Notes: generated by a model not told the origin, from the sequence alone. A stretch of DNA of 64,000 nucleotides from Prochlorococcus sp. AG-402-N10 (GCA_003216465.1 QCIU01000002.1:62001-126000), one strand, 5' to 3'; positions 1 through 10,301 are shown, counted from the stretch's first letter. Numbers and translations: made by a program.

Positions 1-538
1 CGCCTAATCCTTTTAATCTTACGGCAATAGTGTTAGCAAATTTAGGTTTTCTTGGACCTAAGTTGAAATATCCAGCCCATTGAGACTGCGAACCATCAGC
101 AATAACAAGGAATTTAGATTTATAAGTAACTTGATTGCTGCATTTAATTATCCAAGTCTTATCTTCTTGAATTATTTTTTCAACATATGCTGGCCTTACG
201 ATCTCCATGCCATACTTTTGAGATTCATTAAGTAATAATTTATCTAATTTTTCTCTTCTAATAATCCAAAAAGGTGATTCTCCAGAAAGGTCAGCGATAA
301 CATTATCAGAGGATTTCCATCTGAATTCAACATTCCTAATCTTAGATTCTATTGCTTGATCTATATCTATCGGTAGAAATTTTTTCATTGAGGATGCTAT
401 ACCTCCTGCGCATGGTTTAATATTTCCTAATTTTTCTTTTTCTATAATAAGAACAGAATATCCTTTTCTTGATAAGTTTAGAGCAGTCGAAGATCCTGAT
501 AGTCCGCCGCCAATAATTATGACGTCAAATTCCTTCAA
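1..538 (-). CDS. Geranylgeranyl-reductase-like FAD oxidoreductase (3' end outside window)
   Basis: The window cuts this gene; only about 179 N-terminal codons are present. A dinucleotide-binding GGGLSG motif lies at residues 10-15, followed by KPCAGG at 41-46, which resembles the conserved Cys-Gly-Gly segment of geranylgeranyl reductase (ChlP/BchP-type) flavoproteins. A later segment (VIADGSQS) fits the second FAD contact. The frame begins with TTG at 538, whose bases overlap the frr stop codon, so the two genes are probably co-transcribed and translationally coupled. Family membership is well supported; the substrate is not, because related flavoproteins act on isoprenoid chains, carotenoids or lipids. 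Confidence 0.65.
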   Translation of the reverse strand, partial: MKEFDVIIIGGGLSGSSTALNLSRKGYSVLIIEKEKLGNIKPCAGGIASSMKKFLPIDIDQAIESKIRNVEFRWKSSDNVIADLSGESPFWIIRREKLDKLLLNESQKYGMEIVRPAYVEKIIQEDKTWIIKCSNQVTYKSKFLVIADGSQSQWAGYFNLGPRKPKFANTIAVRLKGLG

Positions 539-1083
539 ACTTTAAGTATTTCCTTCTCTTTTTCAGATAATTTGGTTTCTATTAAAGAAATATATTTGTC
601 AGTAAATTTTTGTATTTCTAATTGATTATCTCTTGATTCATCTATTGATATTAAACCTTGCTTTTCATCTTTTTTCTCTTTTTCAATAGCATCTCTTCTA
701 ACGTTTCTTAGAGCTACTTTACCTTCCTCTGCGTATTTGGAAGCTAACTTACAAAACTCTTTTCTTCTCTCCTCAGTTAGTGGGGGTACATTTATTCTTA
801 TAACCTTCCCATCATTGTTAGGGGTCATACCTAAATCACTAATTGAGATTGCCTTTTCAATAGCTTGTAAGCAAGAAACATCAAAGGGTTGAATTGAAAT
901 TGTTTGTGAATCTACAGTTGATATTGAGGCAAGTGATTTAATGGGGGTTTCTGCTCCATAGTATTCGACGCTAATTCTATCTAGTAATGATGCATTTGCT
1001 CGCCCAGTTCTTATAGTATTAAAGTTTCTTTGTGTGGCTTCAACACTTTTATTCATACTTGATTGAATTTCTTGTTTTTTCAT
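535..1083 (-). CDS. frr: Ribosome recycling factor
   Basis: This 182-residue protein has the full length of ribosome recycling factor, which with EF-G splits the post-termination ribosome in the cytoplasm. The segment [15 protein letters not shown] near residue 24 and the [15 protein letters not shown] segment near residue 100 are family hallmarks, and the rest is the expected long charged helical bundle. It lies 28 bases downstream of pyrH on the same strand, the common bacterial pyrH-frr pairing, and its stop overlaps the start of the next flavoprotein gene. No oddities seen. Confidence 0.97.
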   Translation of the reverse strand: MKKQEIQSSMNKSVEATQRNFNTIRTGRANASLLDRISVEYYGAETPIKSLASISTVDSQTISIQPFDVSCLQAIEKAISISDLGMTPNNDGKVIRINVPPLTEERRKEFCKLASKYAEEGKVALRNVRRDAIEKEKKDEKQGLISIDESRDNQLEIQKFTDKYISLIETKLSEKEKEILKV

Positions 1084-1111
1084 AATTAGAAATTTGTAAT
1101 TTAGATAAGTT

Positions 1112-1816
1112 TTAACTTATTAAAGAACCTATATTGTCTCCTGAAACTGCTTTAGAGATATTCCCTTTTTTGAAAATATCAAAAACCATAATCGGAATAT
1201 TATTATCTTTGCAAAGAGCAATTGCAGTACTATCCATTACAGCAATTTCATCACTAAGAACTTGCTGATAACTAAGAGAGGAGTATTTTTTTGCTTTATT
1301 GAATTTATTTGGATCACAATCATAAACGCCATCAACTTTAGTAGCCTTCATTACAACTTCAGCATTTATCTCCGCGGCTCTCAAAGCAGCAGTTGTATCA
1401 GTAGTAAAAAATGGATTCCCACAACCGCCTCCAAATACTACAACTCTCCCTTTTTCTAAATGTCTCATTGCTCTTCTTCTAATATAAGGTTCAGCAATTT
1501 CTTGCATTTCTATCGCTGTTTGTACTCTAGTTTCTACACCAACTCTTTCTAATCCATCTTGAAGGGAAATAGCATTCATCACTGTGGCCAACATTCCTAC
1601 GTAATCTGCTGTAGCTCTATCCATACCATCAGCAGAACCTTTAAGGCCTCTAAAGATATTGCCACCGCCAACTACAATAGCGAGTTGAACATTATTTGCG
1701 ACTACTTTCTCTACATCTTCAGCAATTGATTGAACTATGGCGGGATCAATGCCATATGGCTTTTCACCCATTAGTGCTTCGCCACTTAGCTTTAAAAGAA
1801 CTCTTTTGTAAGTCAT
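1112..1816 (-). CDS. pyrH: Uridylate kinase
   Basis: UMP kinase of the amino-acid-kinase fold; it converts UMP to UDP with ATP in pyrimidine nucleotide synthesis. The 234-residue length is typical. The N-terminal [14 protein letters not shown] phosphate-binding segment, the [10 protein letters not shown] loop near residue 50 and the [12 protein letters not shown] segment near residue 140 are characteristic. It precedes frr in the usual order. An allosteric GTP/UTP response is known for the family but cannot be judged here. Confidence 0.97.
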   Translation of the reverse strand: MTYKRVLLKLSGEALMGEKPYGIDPAIVQSIAEDVEKVVANNVQLAIVVGGGNIFRGLKGSADGMDRATADYVGMLATVMNAISLQDGLERVGVETRVQTAIEMQEIAEPYIRRRAMRHLEKGRVVVFGGGCGNPFFTTDTTAALRAAEINAEVVMKATKVDGVYDCDPNKFNKAKKYSSLSYQQVLSDEIAVMDSTAIALCKDNNIPIMVFDIFKKGNISKAVSGDNIGSLIS

Positions 1817-1947
1817 TCCATAATGATACTTTTAAGACCATAGCAAGTAAAGATAAAGAATTACTTTTTTAAGATGATATTGCTTGCGTCTTTAAACATT
1901 TCTCTATCGGAGAATAGATAAATGAATAAAAATTGTGTTTAACTATT

Positions 1948-2643
1948 TTAAAATTCGATACAAGCTTGAGCTTTAATGCCTTGTTCTTTAAATGGGTGTC
2001 TAACTAATTTCATCTCTGTTACTAAGTCAGCTTGTTTAATAATTGATTTGGAGGCTCCTCTACCAGTTAAAACTATATGATTTTTTCTATCATTGATACT
2101 TTGTAAAAATGTAATTATTTCTTCTGAAGAGAGATATCCAAGTTTTATTGCGATATTAATTTCATCAAGGATTATAAGTTTATAAGATTTATCTGTGATA
2201 AACGTTTTAGCGATTTGCCAAGCTTTTTTGACTAATTCCTCATCCCGAACTCTATCTTGTGTTTCCCAAGTAAATCCCTCTCCTAATGAATGCCAAGAAA
2301 TATTGCATGATAAATTTTTAAAAGCTTTTTCTTCTCCAGTAGTCCAACCTCCCTTTATAAATTGAATAATAGCCACTTTGTGACCATGACCAATAGTTCT
2401 CAAAGCCATTCCTAAAGAGGCAGTTGTTTTCCCTTTCCCATCTCCAGTAAAAACAATTAATAAACCTTTTTTTGTTTTTCTTTCTTGTAACCTTTTTAAT
2501 TGAATGTCTTTTCTTTTTTGCATTCTTTTTTTGTAAAGCCTCTCATCAGTTTCAGGAGATAACTTGCCTCCAATTCCGAGTTCTTTAGCTTTAAGATCTA
2601 GCTCAGTAATTTTTCTTGAAGAGGGTTTTTCTTTACTAGGCAT
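1948..2643 (-). CDS. cobO: Cob(I)alamin adenosyltransferase (CobO/BtuR type)
   Basis: The protein adenosylates corrinoids in the cobalamin (pseudocobalamin in picocyanobacteria) pathway. A P-loop variant GDGKGKTT at residues 67-74 is the signature of the CobA/CobO/BtuR family, and LIILDEINIAIKLGYL near residue 148 matches the family's second core motif. The first roughly 60 residues are a lysine-rich extension that is longer than in many bacterial relatives. It lies 131 bases upstream of pyrH and 26 bases downstream of the recombinase gene on the same strand. I see no cobalamin riboswitch near it. Confidence 0.93.
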   Translation of the reverse strand: MPSKEKPSSRKITELDLKAKELGIGGKLSPETDERLYKKRMQKRKDIQLKRLQERKTKKGLLIVFTGDGKGKTTASLGMALRTIGHGHKVAIIQFIKGGWTTGEEKAFKNLSCNISWHSLGEGFTWETQDRVRDEELVKKAWQIAKTFITDKSYKLIILDEINIAIKLGYLSSEEIITFLQSINDRKNHIVLTGRGASKSIIKQADLVTEMKLVRHPFKEQGIKAQACIEF

Positions 2644-2669
2644 AGATTTTCTTTTATCTTTAATTATAG

Positions 2670-3842
2670 TTACTTATAATTCTCCCGTTTTTGATATTTT
2701 GAAAGTGCGTTATTAACAGCTTGTTGTTGATCTCGTTTGGTTATCCAATGATGGTATGTTTGGGTATGAAGGCTAACAGAATGGCCCATCATTCTTGCAG
2801 CTACGGTATCAGGTAGATCATAGAAAATTGTCCTAACTGCCCATGCATGTCTAAGGTCATAAGGCTTGACTTTTAGGGCATAACGCTTAAATTGACCTGT
2901 AATTTTTTTCCCAATATTTTGTAAAGTCGTAACTCTAAGATCTCTATTAATATTTGGAAGCAATTCTGGATTTTTGCCTAATTTATAAAGTTCAAACTTA
3001 TCTATCCATTGTGGATGGAAGGGCCAAACCTGATGTTCTCCTGTTTTAGTAGTAGGCAAAACTCTAATAATTTTGTCCCCATGACTTGTTAAGGAGCTTA
3101 AGTCACAAAAAAATACTTCATGATTTCTTAAACCATATGTAGCCATTAGCCCGAAAACATATTTCCATGATTTATTTGGTATTTTATCCCAGAGATTTTC
3201 AATCACCTGGTCAGTCGGAAGATCTCTAAAACTTGCTTTATTTAAACCATATCCTTTAGCCATTAATTTCCAATCTTCAGGAAGTTTATGTTCTAAATAT
3301 TTCGCTAAAACATTCAATGAGGTCGCGCATTGTTTTCTGCTTCTGCTCCCCTCTTTATAAGTTTTTAATGTTGTTATAAAAATATTATCTAAATTGTCAG
3401 TTTTAGAATCGTTGTAAGTGGATATCATTCTTTTAATGTAAGGCTTGTAAGAGCTTCTCCAAGTTGTTTTTCTAGTGCTTGTTAAATATTCGTTTTTATT
3501 TTCGCTGAAAAAATATTCCTCAAAATCATTAAGTCTGTTTAAAAATTTAAATTCATTTTTAATTAATTTCTTTTTCGGACTTTTTATCCAATCGATCCAA
3601 TTGAATTGATTTAATTCTAATTGCAAATTTACTAATTGTAATTTCTTCTTAGCTTCTTCTAACCCCGTAAAATCTGCTTTAAGGCCAAGAGATATTCGTT
3701 GAACTGTAAAATTATGTTTATCTTTTTTTGAAGGTAGTGAACCTCTAATATTTAATTTTTCACCCCTTTTTTCAATTCTAACCTTGCTCCCTTTGGTAGC
3801 AAATTTATCATTGATATTATTAATTTCCTGAATTAAGTTCAT
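2670..3842 (-). CDS. Tyrosine recombinase / phage-integrase family protein
   Basis: This 390-residue protein has a C-terminal catalytic domain of the tyrosine recombinase superfamily. Visible catalytic-type residues are R239 in ATYGLRNHE, K266 in TTKTGEH, R331 in YDLRH, H354 in MMGHS and Y363 in TQTYHHW. The first His of the usual HxxR box is Tyr328 here. The N-terminal 200 residues would be the core/arm-binding part. No excisionase, phage structural gene, tRNA or att-like repeat is seen beside it, and neighbours cobO and hemH are housekeeping genes. It may be a resident recombinase with a cellular role or a domesticated integrase; the function is unknown. Confidence 0.85.
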   Translation of the reverse strand: MNLIQEINNINDKFATKGSKVRIEKRGEKLNIRGSLPSKKDKHNFTVQRISLGLKADFTGLEEAKKKLQLVNLQLELNQFNWIDWIKSPKKKLIKNEFKFLNRLNDFEEYFFSENKNEYLTSTRKTTWRSSYKPYIKRMISTYNDSKTDNLDNIFITTLKTYKEGSRSRKQCATSLNVLAKYLEHKLPEDWKLMAKGYGLNKASFRDLPTDQVIENLWDKIPNKSWKYVFGLMATYGLRNHEVFFCDLSSLTSHGDKIIRVLPTTKTGEHQVWPFHPQWIDKFELYKLGKNPELLPNINRDLRVTTLQNIGKKITGQFKRYALKVKPYDLRHAWAVRTIFYDLPDTVAARMMGHSVSLHTQTYHHWITKRDQQQAVNNALSKYQKRENYK

Positions 3843-3907
3843 TAACTTATATAATTGACCTTATATTGACGTTTCTAATGTTTATTTTCAATCTCCATAA
3901 AGTTTAA

Positions 3908-5083
3908 ATGGAAAAAATAGGCGTTTTATTAATGAATCTTGGAGGACCTGAACGCATTACAGATGTGGGTCCTTTTTTATATAATTTATTTTCTGATCCT
4001 GAAATAATAAGGCTTCCAGTCCCTGCTTTTCAGAAACCTTTGGCATGGTTAATAAGTACGCTTAGGAGCACTACTTCACAGCAGGCTTATCTCTCCATAG
4101 GTGGAGGCTCTCCAATAAGAAGAATAACGGAACAACAAGCCAGAGAATTACAAAGCAAATTAAGAGATAAAGGTTTAAACGTAACAACTTACATAGCTAT
4201 GAGATACTGGCATCCGTTTACAGAATCAGCCATAGCTGATATGAAAGCAGATGGGGTAGAGCAAATTGTTGTTTTGCCTCTATATCCACATTTTTCTATC
4301 AGTACAAGTGGTTCAAGCTTTAGAGAATTAAAAAAATTACGAGATTCTGATTCTGATTTTAAAAAAATTCCAATGCGATGTGTAAGAAGCTGGTTTAGTC
4401 AATCAGGTTATTTAAAATCAATGGTTGAGCTAATTTCGGAGCAAATCTCACTTTGTGAATCACCTGCAAATGCACATATTTTTTTTACAGCTCATGGAGT
4501 TCCCAAAAGTTATGTTGAGGATGCAGGAGATCCATATAAAGAACAAATTGAAGATTGTTCACTACTCATTATCAATGAACTTGAAAAATATTTGGGGCAT
4601 AGCAATTCTTATACTCTTTCTTATCAAAGCAGAGTGGGACCAGTTGAATGGTTAAAACCTTATACAGAAGAAGTTTTGACAGCTCTTGGGAAAGCTAAAG
4701 TAAACGATTTAATTGTAGTCCCTATAAGTTTCGTAGGAGAACACATTGAAACGCTGCAAGAAATCGATATTGAATATAAAGAAATTGCTGAGAAGGCAGG
4801 GATTGTTAATTTTAGAAGAGTAAGAGCTTTAAATACCCACCCCACCTTTATAGAAGGCTTAAGCGATTTAGTTATTTCTAGCCTAGAAGAACCTATTGTT
4901 AATATAGAAAAAGCTTCAGAATTACCTGAGAAAGTTAAACTTTATCCTCAAGAAAAATGGCAATGGGGTTGGAATAATAGTTCAGAAGTTTGGAATGGCA
5001 GGGTTGCAATGATTGTTTTTCTCATCCTTTTTATTGAACTTATCACGGGATCGGGACCTCTACATAAATTAGGTATTTTATAA
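3908..5083 (+). CDS. hemH: Ferrochelatase with C-terminal CAB-type segment
   Basis: Ferrochelatase inserts ferrous iron into protoporphyrin IX, the last step of haem synthesis. The N-terminal [11 protein letters not shown], the FTAHGVP active-site His segment near residue 195 and the [12 protein letters not shown] segment are family motifs. At 391 residues it is longer than the minimal enzyme because of a C-terminal hydrophobic helix (residues about 355-385) carrying WNGRVAM and a distal ELITG, the chlorophyll a/b-binding (high-light-inducible-like) motif of cyanobacterial and plastid ferrochelatases. The tail implies thylakoid attachment and pigment binding. It is divergent from the recombinase gene. 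Confidence 0.97.
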   Translation: MEKIGVLLMNLGGPERITDVGPFLYNLFSDPEIIRLPVPAFQKPLAWLISTLRSTTSQQAYLSIGGGSPIRRITEQQARELQSKLRDKGLNVTTYIAMRYWHPFTESAIADMKADGVEQIVVLPLYPHFSISTSGSSFRELKKLRDSDSDFKKIPMRCVRSWFSQSGYLKSMVELISEQISLCESPANAHIFFTAHGVPKSYVEDAGDPYKEQIEDCSLLIINELEKYLGHSNSYTLSYQSRVGPVEWLKPYTEEVLTALGKAKVNDLIVVPISFVGEHIETLQEIDIEYKEIAEKAGIVNFRRVRALNTHPTFIEGLSDLVISSLEEPIVNIEKASELPEKVKLYPQEKWQWGWNNSSEVWNGRVAMIVFLILFIELITGSGPLHKLGIL

Positions 5084-5219
5084 ATTATATTTAATTGATT
5101 AAAAATGAAAAATATTTTAGGTTTTCTATAATCTTTCATAGTAATTTTTGACATTACGTTTCTAAACCGAGCAAAATTATTTAATTAAGTTTAAAATTTA
5201 AATAGATTTAGTTTCTTTA

Positions 5220-6983
5220 GTGACTCTCACTTCTATACCTTTATCAAAAGGTGATTCAGAAAAAAAATATCCCATATGGATTACAGGTGCTGAAGCGTTA
5301 ATGGATTCGCTAAAAATACATGGCGTAAAAGTTATATTTGGTTATCCAGGTGGTGCAATACTGCCTATTTATGATGCAGTGCATAAGGCAGAAAAAGATG
5401 GATGGTTAAAACACTACATGGTTCGACATGAACAAGGTGGTTCCCATGCGGCTGATGGCTATGCAAGAGCAACCGGAGAGGTAGGAGTTTGCTTTGGGAC
5501 TTCAGGTCCAGGGGCTACAAATTTAGTAACTGGCATAGCAACTGCTCAAATGGATTCAGTTCCATTAGTAGTAATTACTGGCCAAGTACCAAGGCCTGCA
5601 ATAGGGACAGATGCTTTTCAGGAAACTGATATTTTTGGGATTACTCTTCCTATAGTTAAACATTCATGGGTAATAAGAGACCCTTCTGATATCGCGAAGG
5701 TAGTCTCTGAGGCATTTTTTATAGCATCTTCTGGGAGACCCGGACCTGTTTTAATAGATATCCCAAAAGACGTGGGTCAAGAATTCTTTAATTATGAAAG
5801 AATCTTACCTGGTGCAATAATACCTAAAGGCTTTAAAAGAAATGGAGAAATTAATAATTCTGATATCGAAAAAGCTATTGAATTAATAAATAAATCTGAA
5901 CGACCTTTGTTATACGTTGGTGGTGGAGCGATATCTTCAGGTGCTCACAAGGAAGTAGAAACTTTAGCAAATAATTATCAAATTCCAGTTACTACTACAT
6001 TGATGGGGAAGGGGGCTTTTGATGAAAGAGATTATTTATCAGTTGGAATGTTGGGTATGCATGGAACTGCATATGCAAATTTTGCAGTAACTGAATGCGA
6101 TCTTTTGATTGCTATTGGAGCGAGATTTGATGATAGAGTTACTGGTAAATTAGATACTTTTGCTCCGACAGCAAAGGTTATTCATATTGATATAGATCCT
6201 GCCGAAGTTAATAAAAATAGGAATGTTGATATTGCAATAATTTCTGATGTAAATAAAGCCCTATCGAAAATTAATGAAAAATTTTTAATTAAGAAAACAT
6301 CCCCTAATACAAAAAATTGGCTTAAAAAAATTGACTTTTGGAAAAATAAACACCCATTATTTGTACCTCCAGCAGAAGGTGAAATTTATCCTCAAGAAGT
6401 TCTATTGAAAGTTAGGGATTTTTCTCCTGAAGCTTATATAACTACAGATGTAGGTCAGCATCAAATGTGGGCTGCTCAGTATCTCAGAAATTCTCCAAGA
6501 AGATGGATTAGTAGTGCTGGTTTAGGAACTATGGGATTTGGATTGCCTGCAGCAATGGGAGTCAAGGCCGCTTTACCTAATTCGAAAGTAGTCTGTATAG
6601 CTGGAGATGCCAGTGTTTTGATGAACATACAAGAATTAGGAACATTATCTCAATATGGTTTAGATATTAAGATAGTAATCATAAATAATCGTTGGCAAGG
6701 GATGGTAAGACAGTGGCAAGAAAGCTTTTATGATCAGAGGTACTCTTCATCGGATATGAGTTGTGGAGAACCAGATTTTGTTAAATTGGCAGAATCTTTT
6801 GGGGTAAAAGGATTCTTGATTAAAGAGAGAGAACATTTACTAAATCAATTTAAAACTGCTCTAGATTTTGATGGTCCAGCTCTAATTAATGTTCGAGTAA
6901 GGAGAGGGGAAAATTGCTATCCAATGGTTCCTCCTGGTAAAAGTAATGCTCAAATGGTTGGATATATTAATACTGAGGACTAA
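5220..6983 (+). CDS. ilvB: Acetolactate synthase large subunit
   Basis: Thiamine-diphosphate enzyme of branched-chain amino-acid synthesis; it condenses pyruvate to acetolactate or with 2-oxobutyrate to acetohydroxybutyrate. The 587-residue length is typical. Motifs include the [13 protein letters not shown] segment with the RHEQGG glutamate near residue 65, and the ThDP-binding GDASVLMN ... IINN block in the C-terminal third. Translation starts at GTG 5220; the preceding 130 bases are AT-rich without a clear regulatory structure. The small regulatory subunit IlvH is not in the window. Confidence 0.97.
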   Translation: MTLTSIPLSKGDSEKKYPIWITGAEALMDSLKIHGVKVIFGYPGGAILPIYDAVHKAEKDGWLKHYMVRHEQGGSHAADGYARATGEVGVCFGTSGPGATNLVTGIATAQMDSVPLVVITGQVPRPAIGTDAFQETDIFGITLPIVKHSWVIRDPSDIAKVVSEAFFIASSGRPGPVLIDIPKDVGQEFFNYERILPGAIIPKGFKRNGEINNSDIEKAIELINKSERPLLYVGGGAISSGAHKEVETLANNYQIPVTTTLMGKGAFDERDYLSVGMLGMHGTAYANFAVTECDLLIAIGARFDDRVTGKLDTFAPTAKVIHIDIDPAEVNKNRNVDIAIISDVNKALSKINEKFLIKKTSPNTKNWLKKIDFWKNKHPLFVPPAEGEIYPQEVLLKVRDFSPEAYITTDVGQHQMWAAQYLRNSPRRWISSAGLGTMGFGLPAAMGVKAALPNSKVVCIAGDASVLMNIQELGTLSQYGLDIKIVIINNRWQGMVRQWQESFYDQRYSSSDMSCGEPDFVKLAESFGVKGFLIKEREHLLNQFKTALDFDGPALINVRVRRGENCYPMVPPGKSNAQMVGYINTED

Positions 6984-7045
6984 ATTACCATTAAATAATT
7001 GTAATCTAAATTCAAGTTTGTTCAAATTATTCTGGATTCATTAAA

Positions 7046-7396
7046 TTGAGAAATATTGTGAAATTTCTAATAATAATCTTTTTGATTATTTTTATTCCTA
7101 CAAGAACCAATTCTGCTGAAATACTACAAATCAATAGTTCTAGTAGTGTTTTGGTAGGAGATCAAAATAGAAACCTTCAAATTAAATTGTCTTGCGTAGA
7201 GGTTAAGGATAAAGATGAACAAACTGCATTAAGTCTTCTTAAGAGAGAATTTCCTAGGGGAAGCAAAGTAAAAATAAAACCTATTGGTTTTAAAGAGAAT
7301 ATTTTGCTAGCCAAAGTTTTTAATTTAAATGAAAGTAAGGAAATGTCAGAATTGTTAATTGAAAAAGATTTAACAAAAGAAATTTGCAGATATTAA
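7046..7396 (+). CDS. Small exported protein, possibly nuclease-like (SNase fold)
   Basis: The 116-residue product begins with a strongly hydrophobic stretch (about residues 4-18) followed by NSA, consistent with a Sec signal peptide, so it is likely periplasmic or thylakoid-lumenal. The mature part (LVGDQNRNLQIKLSCVEV, then RGSKVKIKPIGF) resembles the strand pattern of staphylococcal-nuclease-like OB folds, but I cannot identify a full catalytic set, so activity is doubtful. The start is TTG 7046 or GTG 7058, both in frame. It lies 62 bases after ilvB on the same strand and converges on the next gene. Confidence 0.6.
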   Translation: MRNIVKFLIIIFLIIFIPTRTNSAEILQINSSSSVLVGDQNRNLQIKLSCVEVKDKDEQTALSLLKREFPRGSKVKIKPIGFKENILLAKVFNLNESKEMSELLIEKDLTKEICRY

Positions 7397-7402
7397 TATC
7401 GA

Positions 7403-8185
7403 CTAAGAACTTATAAAACTCCATTGGCGTAAGAATGTTTTAGATCTTCTCCATGAATAAAATTCACAATTAGACTCATATGTACATAAGCAGGAGATAT
7501 CAATATTTGAGTTTTTTATATTCTCATATAAGAGTTGAATATATGCATTTTTTTTTAAATCTAATGAAATTAAGTCCTGCTCTTTAAATTTATTCAAAGT
7601 TTTCAAATTAAATAAAATCTCAAATTTTTCTGAAGAAGAAATTGATTCCATATAATTCGCGTTTTTATAAAACTCTTGAGCGGTTTTTTTATCAATTAAA
7701 TAAAATTTTTTTGAAATTGAAGGCCCTATAGCTACAAGTAAATCTTCTCTAGAAGAACCAATTTTATCAAATTTTTTCATTAGATTTCTTATAATTCTTT
7801 TTTCTAAACCCTTTCTTCCACAATGAATAGCAGCAATAAATCTATTTTTCTTATCAGCAAATAAAATTGGCATACAATCAGCTGTGTAAATCCATAAGTT
7901 TTGATCGCGTTTATCGCAAATCATTCCGTCAGCTTCCAATCTTTTATCCTGATGCATCAATGAATTAAAAACTATGCGATTGCTATGAATTTGATTTAAA
8001 GAATAATTCCTTTTTTTTACATTAAGTTGATTTGATAAAAGTGATAAATTTACTTCAGAACTAAGTTTTGTAAAAAAACCATGTTTGAAGTTGTTTTTAA
8101 TTAGATTGGGAGATAAATAATATTTAATTTTTTTTTGGCTTATAATTAACTCACTTTTTGGGAAATATTTTTTTTTAAAAGTCAT
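7403..8185 (-). CDS. Laccase-domain protein (YfiH/PgeF, DUF152 family)
   Basis: At 260 residues this matches the multicopper-oxidase-like laccase-domain family now linked in other bacteria to peptidoglycan editing or purine nucleoside phosphorolysis. Family segments are visible: NQIHSN near residue 66, TADCMPIL near 101, AAIHCGRKG near 118 (AVHAGWRG is the usual form), AIGPSIS near 147 and CTYE ... FYSWRRSK near the C-terminus. The His/Cys metal-site residues are kept. It is separated by only 8 bases from the Tab2-like gene upstream. The exact substrate in cyanobacteria is unknown. Confidence 0.88.
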   Translation of the reverse strand: MTFKKKYFPKSELIISQKKIKYYLSPNLIKNNFKHGFFTKLSSEVNLSLLSNQLNVKKRNYSLNQIHSNRIVFNSLMHQDKRLEADGMICDKRDQNLWIYTADCMPILFADKKNRFIAAIHCGRKGLEKRIIRNLMKKFDKIGSSREDLLVAIGPSISKKFYLIDKKTAQEFYKNANYMESISSSEKFEILFNLKTLNKFKEQDLISLDLKKNAYIQLLYENIKNSNIDISCLCTYESNCEFYSWRRSKTFLRQWSFISS

Positions 8186-8193
8186 AAATCTAT

Positions 8194-9099
8194 TTATGAA
8201 ATTAATTTAACATCTTTTAAGATCCAAAAACCTGCGAATTCTTCCACAAAGGGAGTTGATTGTATTGAAATAAATTGATAACCATAAGCATTATTTTTAT
8301 TTTTAGTAAATTTCCCATTTAATTCCTTGGCATCTTTTTCTGACAAATCTGTTACTAACCACCTATCGTCTTCAGAAGCCTCAAGTATAAGTTGATTCTT
8401 TTCAATTTGAAGCTTTACTGGTTCTAAACTACTAAACCAAGCAGCAAGAGCTAGAGATCTGTCTTTACTAAAAAGCCTAAGGCCGGGTACAAGATATTTA
8501 TCATTTAATGTTTTTTGGATTGGGAAAATGTCTCCAAATTGAATAGGCCAATTTTGCGCAGATTTTAGTTCTTCTATTGATATTTCAGAAATTGTTAATG
8601 CATCGCCTCTTACAGGCTCAGGCAAAGGTTTAGGGTTATTTGCAATACTAGAAGTAAATGCTGGAGCTAATACTCCTCTGACATATCCCTTCTCCTGAGG
8701 GTAAACTTGTTGCTCGAGAAATTTGATTCTCTCAAATAAGTCATAAGTTCTTCTGCTAATAAGAGGCTCAATTTCAACATTTTCGAGGGATTTCTTAATT
8801 ATTGATTTCATTGATGATCTCCAAAATCTTATTTTTGATGGCTTAGCCCAACCTTTTATTTTTGCTTCATTTAAAGCCTCATTTAAAGATTTAGTAAGCC
8901 ATATAGAGTTAACTTCGTTAGCAGGACATATCTTGTTCCAAAGGAAAATATCTTCTGTTTTGAAATTTTTTGTAGATGAAATAATTAATTCCCATCTTTT
9001 TTTTCCATTTTTTTCAATTATTGGTCTCGAATAAAAGTCCAGTTCCCAATCTGAAATCTTTAGCTCTAGATCAGAATCTATTTCTTCATTGATGTTCAT
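8194..9099 (-). CDS. Tab2/Atab2-like RNA-binding protein
   Basis: The opening DWELDFYSRPIIEKNGKKRWELII is the hallmark of the Tab2/Atab2 (DUF1092) family, whose algal and plant members activate translation of photosystem I psaB (and PSII) messages. The 301-residue length is normal. Its ATG overlaps the stop of the upstream S1-domain protein gene by 4 bases (9096-9099), so translation of the two is probably coupled; both products are predicted RNA-binding factors. A role in photosystem mRNA translation is inferred from the family. Confidence 0.9.
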   Translation of the reverse strand: MNINEEIDSDLELKISDWELDFYSRPIIEKNGKKRWELIISSTKNFKTEDIFLWNKICPANEVNSIWLTKSLNEALNEAKIKGWAKPSKIRFWRSSMKSIIKKSLENVEIEPLISRRTYDLFERIKFLEQQVYPQEKGYVRGVLAPAFTSSIANNPKPLPEPVRGDALTISEISIEELKSAQNWPIQFGDIFPIQKTLNDKYLVPGLRLFSKDRSLALAAWFSSLEPVKLQIEKNQLILEASEDDRWLVTDLSEKDAKELNGKFTKNKNNAYGYQFISIQSTPFVEEFAGFWILKDVKLIS

Positions 9100-10301
9100 T
9101 TTTCTTGATCTTTTTTATCGAAAAGAGATTTAGTTTTTTGAGCTCTTTCAGAGGCTTCAGTCATAACTTTACTCTTATCAACAATCAATTCCCCTGGGGA
9201 GTTCTCTAAAAGAGCTGTATTCAAACCTATTCTTCCCCTTTCAAGATCGATTTCTATTATAAGAGCCTTAATGATTTCACCCTCAATGAAGATTTCTCGC
9301 AAAGTTCGGATGGATCCTTTTGTGATTGAAGATTGATGAAGGAGGCCACTTGCTCCTCCTAAATCAACAAAGAAACCATAAGGTTTTACTGCCAAAACTT
9401 CACCCTCAATTAATTGTCCTAATTTTAGATTTGCAAATTTAGAAACTAATAGTGCTTTTTTTTCAGATAAAACGAGTTTCCTAGATTCTGGATTAACTTC
9501 TAGAAAAGCTACTTTTAAGTGTTTGCTTACAAAAGATTGATAATCTTTACCATCTTCAAGTTGTGATCTGGGGATGAAGCCTCTTAATCCATCAACATCG
9601 CAGGTAAGCCCACCTCTGTTGAAGCCATTAATTAAGACTTGAATTAATTCTCCATTTTTAGCAGATTTAGCGACTTTTTCCCAACTTTGTCTAAGAATTA
9701 ACGCTCTTGCACTTACCGTAACCATTCCATCAGCATTTTGTTCTTTAATAACTAAAACTTCCATTTCTAAACCAACAGAGAATTTTTCTTTGAAATTCGT
9801 AATCACTCCCAATGCGCATTCTTTTTTTGGCATAAAACCAGGCGCTTTACCACCAATATCTATGTACAAACCATCACTTTCTAGAGCTATTATTTTCCCT
9901 TTAATAGTTTCTCCAGTAGCCCCTATTGGCTCATTTTCGTTTAAAGCCTCTAAAAAAGCGCTTTCATCAAAATCAAATTCATCAACTTTTCTTTCAATTA
10001 CAAAATCTTGATCTTCTTCTTCATAATTGGTTGGTTTTTCTAACTCTTGAAAACTTTTATTCTCCAAATTTATACTATTTGGGTTGTTTTCTTTCCCTTT
10101 CTTAATTGAATCTTCAATGATAAGAGGTTTGATAGCTTTAATCTCGGTTTCATCTTCTTTGATAAGAGTTTCATTATCATTAAAAATTTCTTCTTTTTCT
10201 TTTTTACTTATATGAAGAACCTGAAGAGGTTTCTTTACCTCTTTCTGACTGCCCTTAATTTTTCCTTTATTTTGGGCATCTTTATTACTAACTCCCTTCA
10301 T
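9096..10301 (-). CDS. rps1b: Ribosomal protein S1 homologue with three S1 domains
   Basis: A 401-residue protein. Residues 1-125 form a charged, Lys/Glu-rich region of low complexity. Three S1 RNA-binding domains follow at roughly 130-200, 215-280 and 295-365; the first and third carry the GLYIDIGGKAPGFMP and GFFVDLGGASGLLH pattern. Cyanobacteria encode a main S1 and this second type (often called Rps1b/Nbp1), thought to act in mRNA binding. It is transcribed divergently from the creatininase gene and overlaps the Tab2-like gene downstream. Confidence 0.9.
   Translation of the reverse strand: MKGVSNKDAQNKGKIKGSQKEVKKPLQVLHISKKEKEEIFNDNETLIKEDETEIKAIKPLIIEDSIKKGKENNPNSINLENKSFQELEKPTNYEEEDQDFVIERKVDEFDFDESAFLEALNENEPIGATGETIKGKIIALESDGLYIDIGGKAPGFMPKKECALGVITNFKEKFSVGLEMEVLVIKEQNADGMVTVSARALILRQSWEKVAKSAKNGELIQVLINGFNRGGLTCDVDGLRGFIPRSQLEDGKDYQSFVSKHLKVAFLEVNPESRKLVLSEKKALLVSKFANLKLGQLIEGEVLAVKPYGFFVDLGGASGLLHQSSITKGSIRTLREIFIEGEIIKALIIEIDLERGRIGLNTALLENSPGELIVDKSKVMTEASERAQKTKSLFDKKDQEK

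Noticed and set aside
2670-5083. Prophage or integrative element around the recombinase
   Set aside because: Neighbouring genes are housekeeping, base composition looks the same, and I see no att-like repeats or tRNA fragment.
4660-5154. Minus-strand frames over hemH
   Set aside because: They overlap the coding strand of hemH and have no recognisable domain.
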